DNA of 64,000 nt, from the NCBI GenBank assembly GCA_030268105.1, contig BSDZ01000017.1, forward strand, positions 1,902,001-1,966,000. Direction: 5' to 3'. A model generated the notes under the pieces. It saw nothing but the letters and a program-made list of their open reading frames with translations. It was not told the origin of the DNA and made no database searches. Every line of letters starts with the position of its first letter. The stretch's first letter is position 1. The position numbers and the translations under genes were made by a program. Origin of the DNA: Volvox africanus (taxonomy: Eukaryota; Chlorophyta; Chlorophyceae; Chlamydomonadales; Volvocaceae). This document shows positions 21,770 through 33,600 of this stretch, piece by piece.

Positions 21770-23125
21770 ATGAGCGATGCAGATGAAATTAAGTCACTTC
21801 CCTGCGGCATTGTTGTTATGCGGCATGGCCACAGAGAGGATTCAGATAATCCTTTGTGGCAGATTAAAGCCCGATTTCCATTTGATACACCTTTAGCTAT
21901 TAATGAAAACGAAATTTGTGCAGCTGCTCAACAATTGAAGGCGGCTGGCCGGACGTTTCATGGTGAGACATTTTAATTGCATGTTTCATACCCAGAGATG
22001 TGTGATTATATCCAATGTGCGCCGGATAGCCTGTGGTTTGGATGCAATCTTGGATCCATGCCTTGAGCTGTCAGCTTCAGTTTTTTTCATGTTTTCCCTT
22101 GTCAGTGGTGTACACGTCGCCGTTCCTGCGGTGCCTTGAAACCACACAGCGCCTTCTGCGCGCCCTTGGGTGTGAGCGTGTACCTGTCTTCATTCACGGA
22201 GGACTGGCCGAGGTTCATAACCCAAGTAAGGCTATGTTGTGGCGTACCGTGCTATGTCGACAACAGGAAAGCTCAAGTGCCATTGCTTTAGATGGTGCCC
22301 ACTCCTGTCCTATACGAGAGGGCGCCCTTGCGGCAAACGGGCCCCCTTGGCTTCATGCAGGCGGCTGACCTACCTCTTGCTCGGGCCTGCCGCGTACACC
22401 GGACACCATCTGTGTATGTGCATCCTCCGCATGCTCCGTCAGGATGTGAACGATAAACCATGTTCCATTCTTAACTGGTGTTTTACTTGAGTTATCTTTA
22501 TTCCATCCCACCAGAATTACTCTTCAAGACAAGCAACCCATCCTTCTCGCACCTCGCCCGCTACTGGTTGTGGCGAGCCACGTACAAGAGGCACTCCCGG
22601 CCCATCCGACAGCGCTTCGCCATCAAGGCACGCATACTAGACAGCTCCTGGCCGCAGGTGCCGGAATCCGAATACAATTCCACAATCCGCTTCCGTCAAA
22701 CCATAATGGAGCTTGCTGCGGGACACCCAGGCCAACAGGTGTGTCCTGCGACAAGGTGGAAATGTGCCAGAGGATTGATTAACGTCTTGGGACAAGGGCC
22801 TGCATATTGAAATATGTGCGGAATGTTATATTAGATGTTTTCCAGCTCTGCAATGACGGACATTTTTATGCGCGGCGTGTAGGTATTGATCGTATCACAC
22901 GGCAAGTCTGTTCAAGTGGCTCAGGAGGCGCTTGGATGCCCGGAGCGCATTTACCAAGTGGGCTTCGGGGGCTTCGTCTCTTGCCGTCCAAAGAGCGAGA
23001 ATCGGGAAGCAAAGCAGCAGGGCGACAAAGACGCACACCGGTCCACAAGTGCTATGCGATGGACGGACTTTGAGATCGACACGAACGTGCCTTACTTCAA
23101 CGTGGAGTTCTACACGGAAGGCTAA
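21770..23125 (+). CDS. Histidine phosphatase (PGAM-like) family protein
   Basis: Branch-1 histidine phosphatase, the phosphoglycerate-mutase-like fold that forms a phospho-histidine intermediate. Exons 21770-21962, 22106-22225, 22515-22738 and 22883-23125 give 259 aa with consistent phases and GT-AG introns. All expected catalytic positions are present: R18-H19-G20 in VVMRHGHRED (nucleophile H19), SPFLRCLETT with R73, proton donor E100 in GGLAEVHNP, and second histidine H185 in VLIVSHGKS, the last restored by an exon junction. The long insert between E100 and H185 resembles UBASH3/Sts-1-like and plant PGAM-like proteins more than glycolytic mutases, so the substrate is unknown. There is no targeting signal, so it is probably cytosolic. 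It sits between the two SMC5 copies on the other strand. TGTAA at 23147 and 23165 may serve as poly(A) signals. Confidence 0.9.
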
Positions 23126-24672
23126 ATCGATATAACACCAGGTGTATGTAACACGGCACGTCTATGTAACAGCTGGGGCGGCAGGCAGACAGTGGCAGGA
23201 GAATGGGAGAAACGCAGGGCGCTGCACAAGGCAAGCTACAGCTCCGAATTGATATTCCTTTGACTGGTGACGTGTTTGGATTGCAGTTGTGTAATACCGT
23301 AAATGAATGAATGCTGGTGACATACGCTGGAGGTGGAGGTGTTTCTGGAAAGTGCAAGACTTCTCTAATGCAAGAACTAGGAACTTTGCGTGAATTGATT
23401 TGCGGGACGCCGGAAATCTCAATACTGTATCGATTGTTTGTTACTGTTTGGTGGGACCCCGAGCTTATTGACATCTGCGATTTGATCAGATTCCGAAGCG
23501 CAACTTCGTGTGCCGGGGATTTCTGACACATGCACGGTGAATAAGCTTCTCCGTGACGGATGCATTTACGACATGAGCATGTGATGATAATGATGTCTGG
23601 AGTAAGTATATATATGGGATTGGAAGTTCCCACTATTGCTCACAGTGCAGTGTGTTTTCCCGTTCATTACGGGTGCTGCCCGCCGTTGCAACAGGGAATA
23701 GGTACCATTTTTCAATTTCCTGCTTTATGTTCCTGCTGCGTATTGACGTAGGGGAAATGGAGTACGTTGATGGCGGTCTCAGCAGTCGGCACCCGTCGTA
23801 GGGCAAAGGGTCAGGTGTTGCACACCGCGTTTCGTGAACCATATCAGGCAACAAGTGATATGGCATGCTATGTGGCATTGTTTATATTTAACCCTTGTCC
23901 AATGTCAGACCACGAGATCACATTCAATGCGCATTGCGGACAACCATCCTGCCGAAACAACGAAAACGAAGGCATGTCTTGCCAAGGGTCTTGCGGGCAT
24001 ACAAATCACAATGCTTCACTGCCTGCATCACAACATTGACTCTGGCGCACATGAGACGAGACCTCCTCGGCCCTGACAATATAGACAATTTACCGAAATA
24101 CACAACGAGCCTTTTCAGCTTGTGTCCATAGCAATACTGGGTATTTGCTTGTACACGTGCACGGAAGCCCCTTCAGCGCTGCCTGCTATCTCACAGATCC
24201 GAATATCGAAGCGAACATGCGAGGACGTCTGCTTCCATCCTAAAATTGCATGAAGATGCAATCCCAGTTACGGCAAGCTCAGCCGCCTCAGCCCTGGTCA
24301 GCCGTTGAGTCACGACCGTAGAACAGGATGCTCTGCAATACGTCATGGATAGACGATGGGTCAAGAGCGCCGATACCTCCGGAGAGAGGTAACCCCGATG
24401 CTTTGGCAGGACAGTATGGTTTACTAGGCACACCCTAAACAACTTTTACTGACACTGTTGCAGCAGCACCCCATATGAACTGGTTAGGGGCTATCCACAA
24501 CCTCCGTTAGCCGCAATCACTTCTCCGCCTTTAGCCTACATCCGCACTTCCAATACAGAAACTGCACATCCGAAACGTAAACTTTTGGGAAAGATTAGAC
24601 GATTAACAAAAAGAATGTCCATTCGATGGCAGCCGGGCCTTCGAGTGCCTAGTGGTGTCCCACTTCTACTTC
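23126..24672. other. Convergent intergenic region
   Basis: This lies between the 3' ends of the phosphatase gene (+) and SMC5-B (-). Apart from two TGTAA motifs (23147-23151 and 23165-23169) just after the phosphatase stop, I found no motif-bearing frame, exon chain or repeat. Confidence 0.4.
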
Positions 24673-27600
24673 CTACGGAGACTTCGTTCCACACGAAATC
24701 AGCCAGACTATGCAACCCACCTTCATCCAGTGCCAAGGCAGCTGTGATAGCCCTGCAATTGCAACGACCGGCAGGCTCTGCTGCTGCTGCTGCTGCTGCT
24801 GGTGGGACGCCTGGGACCCAGTGGCTGCGGCGGCCCGGCCACTGCTGGCACCAGCGGTCGCTGCACCTCCACCACCAGCTGCCTCCCCATCATGCCCCTC
24901 CGCCTCGGAAATCAACAGTGCGATAGCAGGCAACACAGACATCCGCGCTGCGGGCATGTACCTTAGTGGCAACACGCGCACGTGGCTGTTATAGTGCAAA
25001 CCGGCAATGAGCTTGGGGGTCAGCAGGAAGCACTGCGGCGTGTCAGGTCGGCTGCTACTCTCTACAAGGAGATTGAACACCTGAAGAGCCGCGAAGCCGG
25101 GGGTCAAAACAGAATAAGTCCGGGATGGAAGGGTTGTCTCTCCGTGGGACAGCAAAATCCAGGTGAAGGAGGGCCTCGAGGGGATGCCAAATGGCAAAAA
25201 GAGTGAGCATGAAACACCCAGTGGGCGAAGTCACTAGGAAGCGGAGCAAGAAGAACAGAAGATGAGCACGGATGTGAAGAACAGGAATACGCTGTGGCAT
25301 TCGATACAACGCAGGCTTGTTCTTCATATCTGCATGCCGTTGGCCTGCCTTGCTCCGCTAACCTTTACCAACCCTCTTCTCCCGTAGCCCACCTTGCGCT
25401 CGTTGCACGAGTCCATGCCCTGATTGATCTCGTCTACGACACGGAACGGCGTGGTGGTTACTCCCTGCGTGGGTAGCTATCAATTATGTCCCTGCCTGGA
25501 GGATAACTGCACAATATATTACGTACCAACGTCACGAGGAGGCCGCTGCCCTGGCGACAACACGCACGATTTAACAACTTGGCCCCCCTGTCATCATCGC
25601 AATCCCGTTGCCCCTGGTCATAGTCTGTCGACCCGCTATTGGGACAGCATTACCAAGTTACCGTGTTTTCCGCTTCCGCGTTCGTAACTTCCGAACTGAA
25701 GGGATCGACCCGCATGCTACAGTAGCTTCCGAAGAAGCGTTCCATAGCTGCTATCCTTCTATTGTTTGGATTATCACCGTTTTCCACGGATGTTGACGTT
25801 CTGGGCCACAAGGGCCCCCATCCCTTCGGCACGCAATATTTCATAAGGACTGCTTTCTTAAAGAGTGCTGCCCGAACCCACTGCACAAGGCTACCTTCCA
25901 CCGTGATAACGGCAAGACCACGTAACATGTGTGGCTTTCCATTGGCAGCGCGTGACCGGCCGAAAGCGTCCAACGCTTTGTAAGGCCCCAAGGCTCATAC
26001 ACTTATTCACATGATGCCTTTGCGGCCCGTCCCCGCGCAACCCACCTGTAGCGCCATGAGGTATAGCATGGTAGCCACACTGCGCTCCCCGCCGCTGTGG
26101 TGGTTGCGGTTCAGCGGCCGCAACGGCTCCTCACCCCGGTATTGAACTCTGCGAGGAGAGGATGGAGGCCAGCATACAGGCAGTCGGGGACACGCGGTGC
26201 GGTGTAGAGGCCGCGGCACACCATTTGCGATCGAGAGTTCCGACATCCCGGGAGCAGGCCCGCCGGCTCGCGTCCAGCTGTGGGCTAGACCGCAATGTCC
26301 AGAGCAGCTGGCCCCGCAAGCAGTGACACGCGCCCACCGTGAAGCCTGCGGTCGTCTGGCTCGCATGCTGCCTGGCGCCCGCAAATACGCTTAGGCAGCA
26401 CCGGCCCAGATCCCCTGCCCCCATTGGCCAGGCAATCCAAGGCAAGCTGCTCGCACAGCGAATCAGGCCCCGCATGAAGTGGCATCAGGCCGTTGTTTGC
26501 TTTATTACGGGTACACCCGCTCACCGTATCTCCGCTGCGTACTTGTCAAACTCGTCGTCAGTCTCTCGCAGCACCACCTCGCCCGCGCAGCCAATCGATG
26601 CGAAATGGCGCTTCACGGTCTCGTTGATGGCCTCCATGTGACGCTTGAGCTCTGGCAGCCACGTGGTCTGCGGTCGAGCGGAAATTAAGTGCGAGTGGAA
26701 TTGCGGTGGGTTGCAGTGGGAAGCATGGACCCATCGCCTTATTCATGTCTAGTGCCTTCTACAAGGTATGCCATGCAAGGGACATCATAGTCATTCCTCA
26801 GGTCTGGACTACTTGCCACGCTAGAACACATGCAGGAGGGGTGCGCTGCTGTCTCAGGGCAAAGTGCAGGCAAATTGCAAGTCATTTGGCCACGCAGCCG
26901 GAAGTTGTTCCTGGAGATCAGCCACAGGAACAGCATTCCAACCCCCAAACACACGTATTTGATTGTTCGAGTATGAAGCCGGAACGATGTCCCTCCCTAC
27001 CCCCCTCTCTCACGCATACTCATACACATACACACACCTTTCTTGACTCAACGTCCGCCTCCATCGCCTGGACCTCGCTGCCCCCGGCCGCCGACTGCTG
27101 GCATAAATCCGCGATTTCAGTTGCACGCCGCTGCCAGGCGTCCAGCACTGCTGCCTCGTCGCCGCGGAGCGCCTGCGGACAACAGCACACCGCGAGACGC
27201 ATGCAGGTGGGGGGCCCCGGGCGAATAAGGAGATTAATCCGTGGGGCTCAGGGAACTGACAGAACAGCTGAGCGGTCGGTGAGATACACTCCAGGCCTAC
27301 TTGCGCACGGAACTATTTCGCGCATCACCTAGGGCACCAAGCTATAGCTCGCCCAGTTAAACCATCTGCCGCCCCACGCAGGCGGATTGTTGTCCCCCAA
27401 TACCTTCGATCTGGGTTTACAGACCGATCGCACCCACCGCCTGCGCCTGCTCCATTTCGGCCTGCTTGGCCGCCAGCAGCTCCTCCAGCTCCTGTGCCTG
27501 CTCCGGAAATTGTGCCCAGGCCTCCAGGGTCGCAGCGTCGGGCCGACCCGCGGGTCCCAGCTCCTCCCGTACGTGCGCCTCAGCCTCACGCACCCTCTCC

Positions 27601-30600
27601 TGCGCACGCTCAACCCTCTGCTCTGCGGTCGCAACCTCACGCTCTGCCGCCTGCACAACCTCTGCCGCACGCCGCACCGCCTGTTGCAGCGGCACCAGGC
27701 TAGCGTTGGCGGCCGCAACGGACAACTCCATAGCCCCAAGCCCACGGTGCAGATTACGCAGCTCCATGATCAGCTGGGCTGTGTTGCTGGCCTGGAGCCA
27801 CACACAGTACACAGCAGCAGCAGTGGGGGCTGGCGGTAATGGCACCAGCGGCGGCCGGGAGGGAGCGTTTCGAGAACGCAAAATGCAAGAAGGTCGCTCA
27901 CACAAAACAGGTAAGCCAAATACCCAGGACAACAGTGACAAAGGAAGAACAGTGACACTATCGCGGCTGTCGTGGAGTTTTGCATAACTCCATAACGTGC
28001 CTTCGTCCTAACCTGCGCGCACCAAGAGCTGGTTAACTAACGAGGAACGGGTCTTAAGGCCTGGCCTGCATGCGAAGGCCCTGCCCGCCCGGAAGTTCGG
28101 GGCACACGTTACGAGGCCGAGAGATTACTTACCTCCCTCCCTACCTACCTACCTCCCTACCTCCCTCCCTACCTCCCTACCTACTTACCCACCCACCTGG
28201 CGCATCATCTCCTCGGCAATATTGCACAGATCACTGCGGAGGGTGCCCACGTTGGCCAAGGGCTCGCCCTCATGTTCCAGCCGGGTCAGTCGGCGAGCCA
28301 GCTCCGACTCAAGGCGTATCAAGTCCATCGCACTGCAGCACATTGAGGGAATGACAGGACCCCGTCGCGCCGGGAGCCACGACCAGCACGATACATGGTT
28401 ACAAAGATGAGACTAACAAAGAGGTTGACTGTAGTGTGTTGATTGCCGTTGTGGACAAAAAGGGATGTGACGACGAGAGGTAAAAGCGACGACGCAACGT
28501 GTCTTGCGATGAAACCCAAGTTTTCGATGTGCATGGCGGGAAGACAAGACATCTTTATACAGCTTTGACAGCATGGCAGCTGCATGCGTGACGACTCAGA
28601 GACGGCAAAATACAAGAGAAGAGCCCGGGCGCCAAGGGTGCGTCAAGAAGAAGACTGTGTGCCGTTTGCGTAGGATTCCGCTTCCGCCAGACTAAGAGCT
28701 TTGGATATTGTCGTGGCGGGAAAGAGCCGACCTCAAGACTCCCGAATAGGCAACAGCCGGACGCGGCAGCGTGCGGCTGTATTTGACATGCAACACACCT
28801 CTTTTCTAGGCGTGTACGTAGGTTCTGCAGCTGCTGCTTCTCGTTCTCTAGGACACGCATAGCGGCGCGCCGTTGTCGTAGGCTTTCCTCCAGCTGCTGG
28901 GCTTCAGCCTCCAACGAGGCTTTCTCCTGTGGGGCGCGGGAGAAAGCCAGCGAGGGAGGGGCGCTACGTGGGGCCATGTACTTGAACGTAGACATAAGCA
29001 ATTTCGCCGTTAAAATTATTGGGTTGAGGAGGTGCGTAATCCCGCTGAATCCCATCGTCGTATAAAACCCCGTCCCCCGATGCGCACCTGACGCATGGTT
29101 GCCAATTCCCGCCGTTTTGCCTCCTCATCGCCGTGCGCTGCACCCGCGTCATCGTCCAGCAGTTCGGCAGGAGGCAGGTCCTATGGGACGCAGTGAGGTG
29201 TTCGCTGGGTATACTGGTGAGTGAGCATCGGTTGGCGCTACATCCAGAGCCAATAGCAGAGCCACATGTTATAAACATGTGGCTCTAATATCATCCAAAA
29301 GGAGCTATGAATACCTTGCATGCCGCAAGGAGCGAGACATGCAACACCGGCTGCAATGGCTCGAGAGCGGATCGCTGTTTGCCGCATGATCGCGCTGCAG
29401 CCATGCACAGAGGAAGCAACTGTGGCGCGGTTTGACGGAGCTCACAGCCAGCATCAGGATTTCATAGCTAGAGCCGGGGCTTCTCGCACCGACAGGGCCG
29501 TTGAACGTGATGATGGGGCGCTTCATTCGTCGCGCATGCTTCCATGTGTGCAAGGGCGAACATCATGTGGCGGTGCTGGCTGGTTTAGGCGGGGATTTGG
29601 CTACCTTAGCCGCAGCAATCTAGGGCGAGACCGTAATCTAAAAAACCATGATCCCCATCGCATCTGCTGCAGCTGGTCAATAACAACCTTGAAGGACAAC
29701 ATCATTGCTAGCGAGATTTCCTTTAAAATGTAAGGTTACCTGGATCTTTTGGCTTCTGTACGACCGGTCGTACTCCGATGTGTTGGCGACAGTACTGAGT
29801 CGGGGTGTCAGGAGGCGGCGGACCGGTGTCTGTGAAAACAACGCCTCGACCACATGCGCTTGCTCTGCGTACCTGTGGCAAGCATGGAAACGGCGCGGTG
29901 CGGTGCACGTGCTGGTAGTAGCAGAAGCCGGCGCGAGGGGAACAGACGCGCGAATACAAAGAGAGGATCACCCAAGGTGGTCCAGGACGCGCACATAATT
30001 TACCCTGCATCATTCCTATCCATGACTTGATCCATTAGCTCTGCCTTAGCCTCTTTTTACTGCTGACATATAGACATTCCACGCGTTTTGAACCCATCCC
30101 CGCGCGTGCTCCTCCCGATCTGGCACGCTTGCCCAAAGATGGTGCGCGACTAAGGGACCAGTGCGCGGCTGCTTCTTCCCGTCGATATGAAACGCAACGT
30201 CCCCATGGGCAGCGCGGGATGCGGCGCTGCGGACCCACCGGCGGCCCGGTACTTACTCCGTGCCCACATAGGCGGTGTTGATACCGCACGAGATGCACAT
30301 AGCCTGCTTGACCAGGTCGGAGGTGGCCTCGAAGATCTGGTCCACCGTGCCTGTGATTCCAAAACCGGCGTATTGTGACGGATGGCCGTCCGTGTACTGC
30401 ACTGCACCCGGGTCCTCTGGCAAGAAAAGGAGTCTGTTCCGACGACCTTTCGCTTGAGCCTTATTTTGCTCGAGCCAATTGTGCACCAGATTGTTGTCCT
30501 CCCTGGTCGAGGCCGGGTAAAGAGGGGTCGCAATTCTGTGCCGGCGATTTAGGTGCGTCAGGTTTTGTTCCTCCAAAACTGGTAGGTTTGCTGTGTCAGT

Positions 30601-33600
30601 CGCCTCCCGCAGCCTTCACACATTCGGGAAAGCACCAGGTTAACAAGTGTGCAGGATCATGACATCGGGTGATCCACCGCGCACCTCTTGGTTATAAGAA
30701 GGGTATGCTGCCTCAGGGAGCGCCCCAGCATTAGATATGTCGTAAAACGACATGAAAAATGGTCAAGAGTGGTGCGGCGTTGAGTAGGGCAAGCGGAGGA
30801 AAAGCCACGTAAGAGGCGCGCAAACGCTACAGAGGCACCCGCGGACCATGTAAGTTGAAAGAAGAACATGCGGATTCCTCTTCACGCGGCTGCCTGGTCG
30901 CGGAATGAAACATGAGCACGCTAAGCACATGCCCTTGAGTCCTCGGGCGTGTGAGGAGCACGGACAAATTCCTTCCTCCACGAATGGGTCCTTACGACTC
31001 TCCCCCCTTCCCCCAACATCCCCTGGCCAATTTATGGGCCTACCCCGGACGTCCGCATTTCGTCGTTTTGCTTGCTAATCCCCAGGAGGCGCCATTCCGA
31101 CCGGCCACCTACTGATCTTCCGTGATCACGGCCCCCAGGTTGGCGTCATTCAGCACGAACTCCAGTTGAGACGCCGATGTCTGGTCCGGCATAGGCCTAA
31201 TTTCCATCAGCACAGGTCCCAGCACGCGGCGCCGAAAGCGGCCTGCGCTGCGCATCTCTGTGATCCATTCGTACAACCGACGGGATAGCGGCAGTTTCCG
31301 CTCCAGCTTGTGCAAGCGCTGCTCGCGCAGGTCCCATTGCTGTTGCAAAGCCACTGCAGGAGCCGGGGAGCCGGGGAACGCACAACAGCAGCAGTGAGAC
31401 GTCAACGAGACGTCAACGAGACGTCACAACATGACGTGTATACTCCATATCTGTTAATGCATCGTAATGCCCCGTACCTGCCAAACTATTACAAGCGACG
31501 CCTTCCCCAACGACACGAGTACTAGAAACGTCCGCACTTAGCAGAAAAAATGCTTTCCTCCGTTGCTACATGCCTGGGTAAAGTCCCTGCTCTTGCACCA
31601 TCCACAGGCTATGCCATTCAATCAATTTTCATCAACTGGACTTCTTGAGTCGATGATGTCTTCGGCTCCGCGCCCTTATTTCGCCAAAGCTAAATTGCCG
31701 GCGACAAAGGAGCTCAGCCCTGCCGCGCTGGGCTCTGATCTCACCCTCAAGCAACCGGATACCCCCGGCCACCTCCTCGATATCTTTCTGTTTCTGGCTC
31801 AGTCGGACTTGGACGGTGGCGATCTGCACGCCGTTACCCATACACAAGTACAGAAATTAAGTACCACCTGAAATAGTTGCCACTTTTGAGGTAAATTAAG
31901 CACACGCGGGCATGGGGAGCAGTTATTAAAACATGCTGAAACGGGGGCGGAAGAAGCCCCGTCCCCTTCACAAATTCCGAACTATCCAGCACCTGCTATA
32001 ATTGCGGCGGTAGTAACTGGCCAAACGCATTCCCCACAGATCACCGCCGCACCGCCCGACCTTACACCCCCTGACACCTGCACACCATGCTGCAGCCGAA
32101 ATTATTAGACCTTAGCACTGCAATTTCATGTTTGTCAGAAAGGGTATGTTAATCCGCGTGACAGCCTATTATGCAGTCCACTTCTTGGCCCACATTGCCG
32201 CCCTCCATATATTCAGGGGCCCCCTTGTAAATAAATGCTGTTCTCATCGTGCAGTATCCGCGATCAACAACAAATAATTGAATATGAAGAGCATCTTACG
32301 GAACTGCCGACCAAGCGTCCTCTTTCTGCGTTTTCCCCTAAACCCTGCGCCTCCACGCCCTGACCGCACACCACCCACCTCCCCAGCCCCCTGCGGGATC
32401 TCCACAGTCAAGGCCCTCTGTCGGGCACTCTGCTGCGGATCGAGACCCCTAGGCAGAGCAGCGCGCTCCGACTTCACCCGGTCCAGCTCCTGCCGCGTGC
32501 GCGCCACATCGACCCGCCAGCGAGCAGACTTGGCCCTGAGCTGCATGCGCAACACGGTGCAGGCTGACGGTGATATGGGTGACAGCACAGCCACGCATCG
32601 CCGCCCCTCTTTGGCGGGTGACTCGCATCACATCACATCGCACTGTGGCTGAAGTGAGCCCCATAGGACATTGCGACTAGAGAGCCATAGCTACGTCCGC
32701 AACCGCACAGCCGATTCAAGTTTGCCCTTATTTTTCCAGCACAGGACAGACTGCGTTCTTGCCAGCCCCCTAAGCTGTCTATACCTCTCCATGTTGCCCC
32801 TGGAAGCGCCTTACCCCCTCAACCTCCTCCTCCTTTGCCTGGAGCTGCTGCTCCAGCCTGCGCAGCGTCTCCTGGCTGCGCCCCACCCGGCTGTTTAAGT
32901 CGCGTTCCTCCTGCGACTGAGCGTTCACCACTCGTTGCAGCTTCTCGACCTCGCATGTGCGGTTGCTGCGAAGGCACAGAAGGAAATAGAGTTATCGAAC
33001 CCGCACCACTGGTCAGCGTGTATAGGAGAAAACCCGAACAGTGCCATCGAGTGCTTGCAGCAGTTCCTCATATGACATACGTGTCCCGAGTATGTTCCAC
33101 GGACGTCATATGCCGAATGCAGTGCCCCACTCTGCGCCCAAGGATAGGACCCGCTATATCACCAGGGCGCAATGGCGAATAATTCAACAGTGGTAGTGCA
33201 TGCTAAAAATCGGCGTAAATGACACTGTCCATTTATACATGCGCAAGGCAGGGGCACATCATGTCACGTACTTAAGCGGTGCCTTTGCCTGCGCCAGCCG
33301 GTGCCGCGCCTCTCGTACTCGGCCCTGCATTGCTGCCACCTGCTGTTCCAATCGCTCAAGCTTCGTAGTACGGCTTTCCTTCTCCACCCACAACCTCTTC
33401 CACTGCAGCTGCTGCACCTGTGGATGGGCAGATCGGACGGGACACAGGGGGCTCCATCGGGCCCTCTCGAGGAGAATTTCGGCACCTTTCTGTGGGTTCG
33501 GTCTCTAGATGGCATGTGCTTATTGAGATGAGCGATACATGTATAACACAATGAGAAGGAAGAAAGAAGTAATACACGCGAGGGCGGGGCGCTTGCCTTC

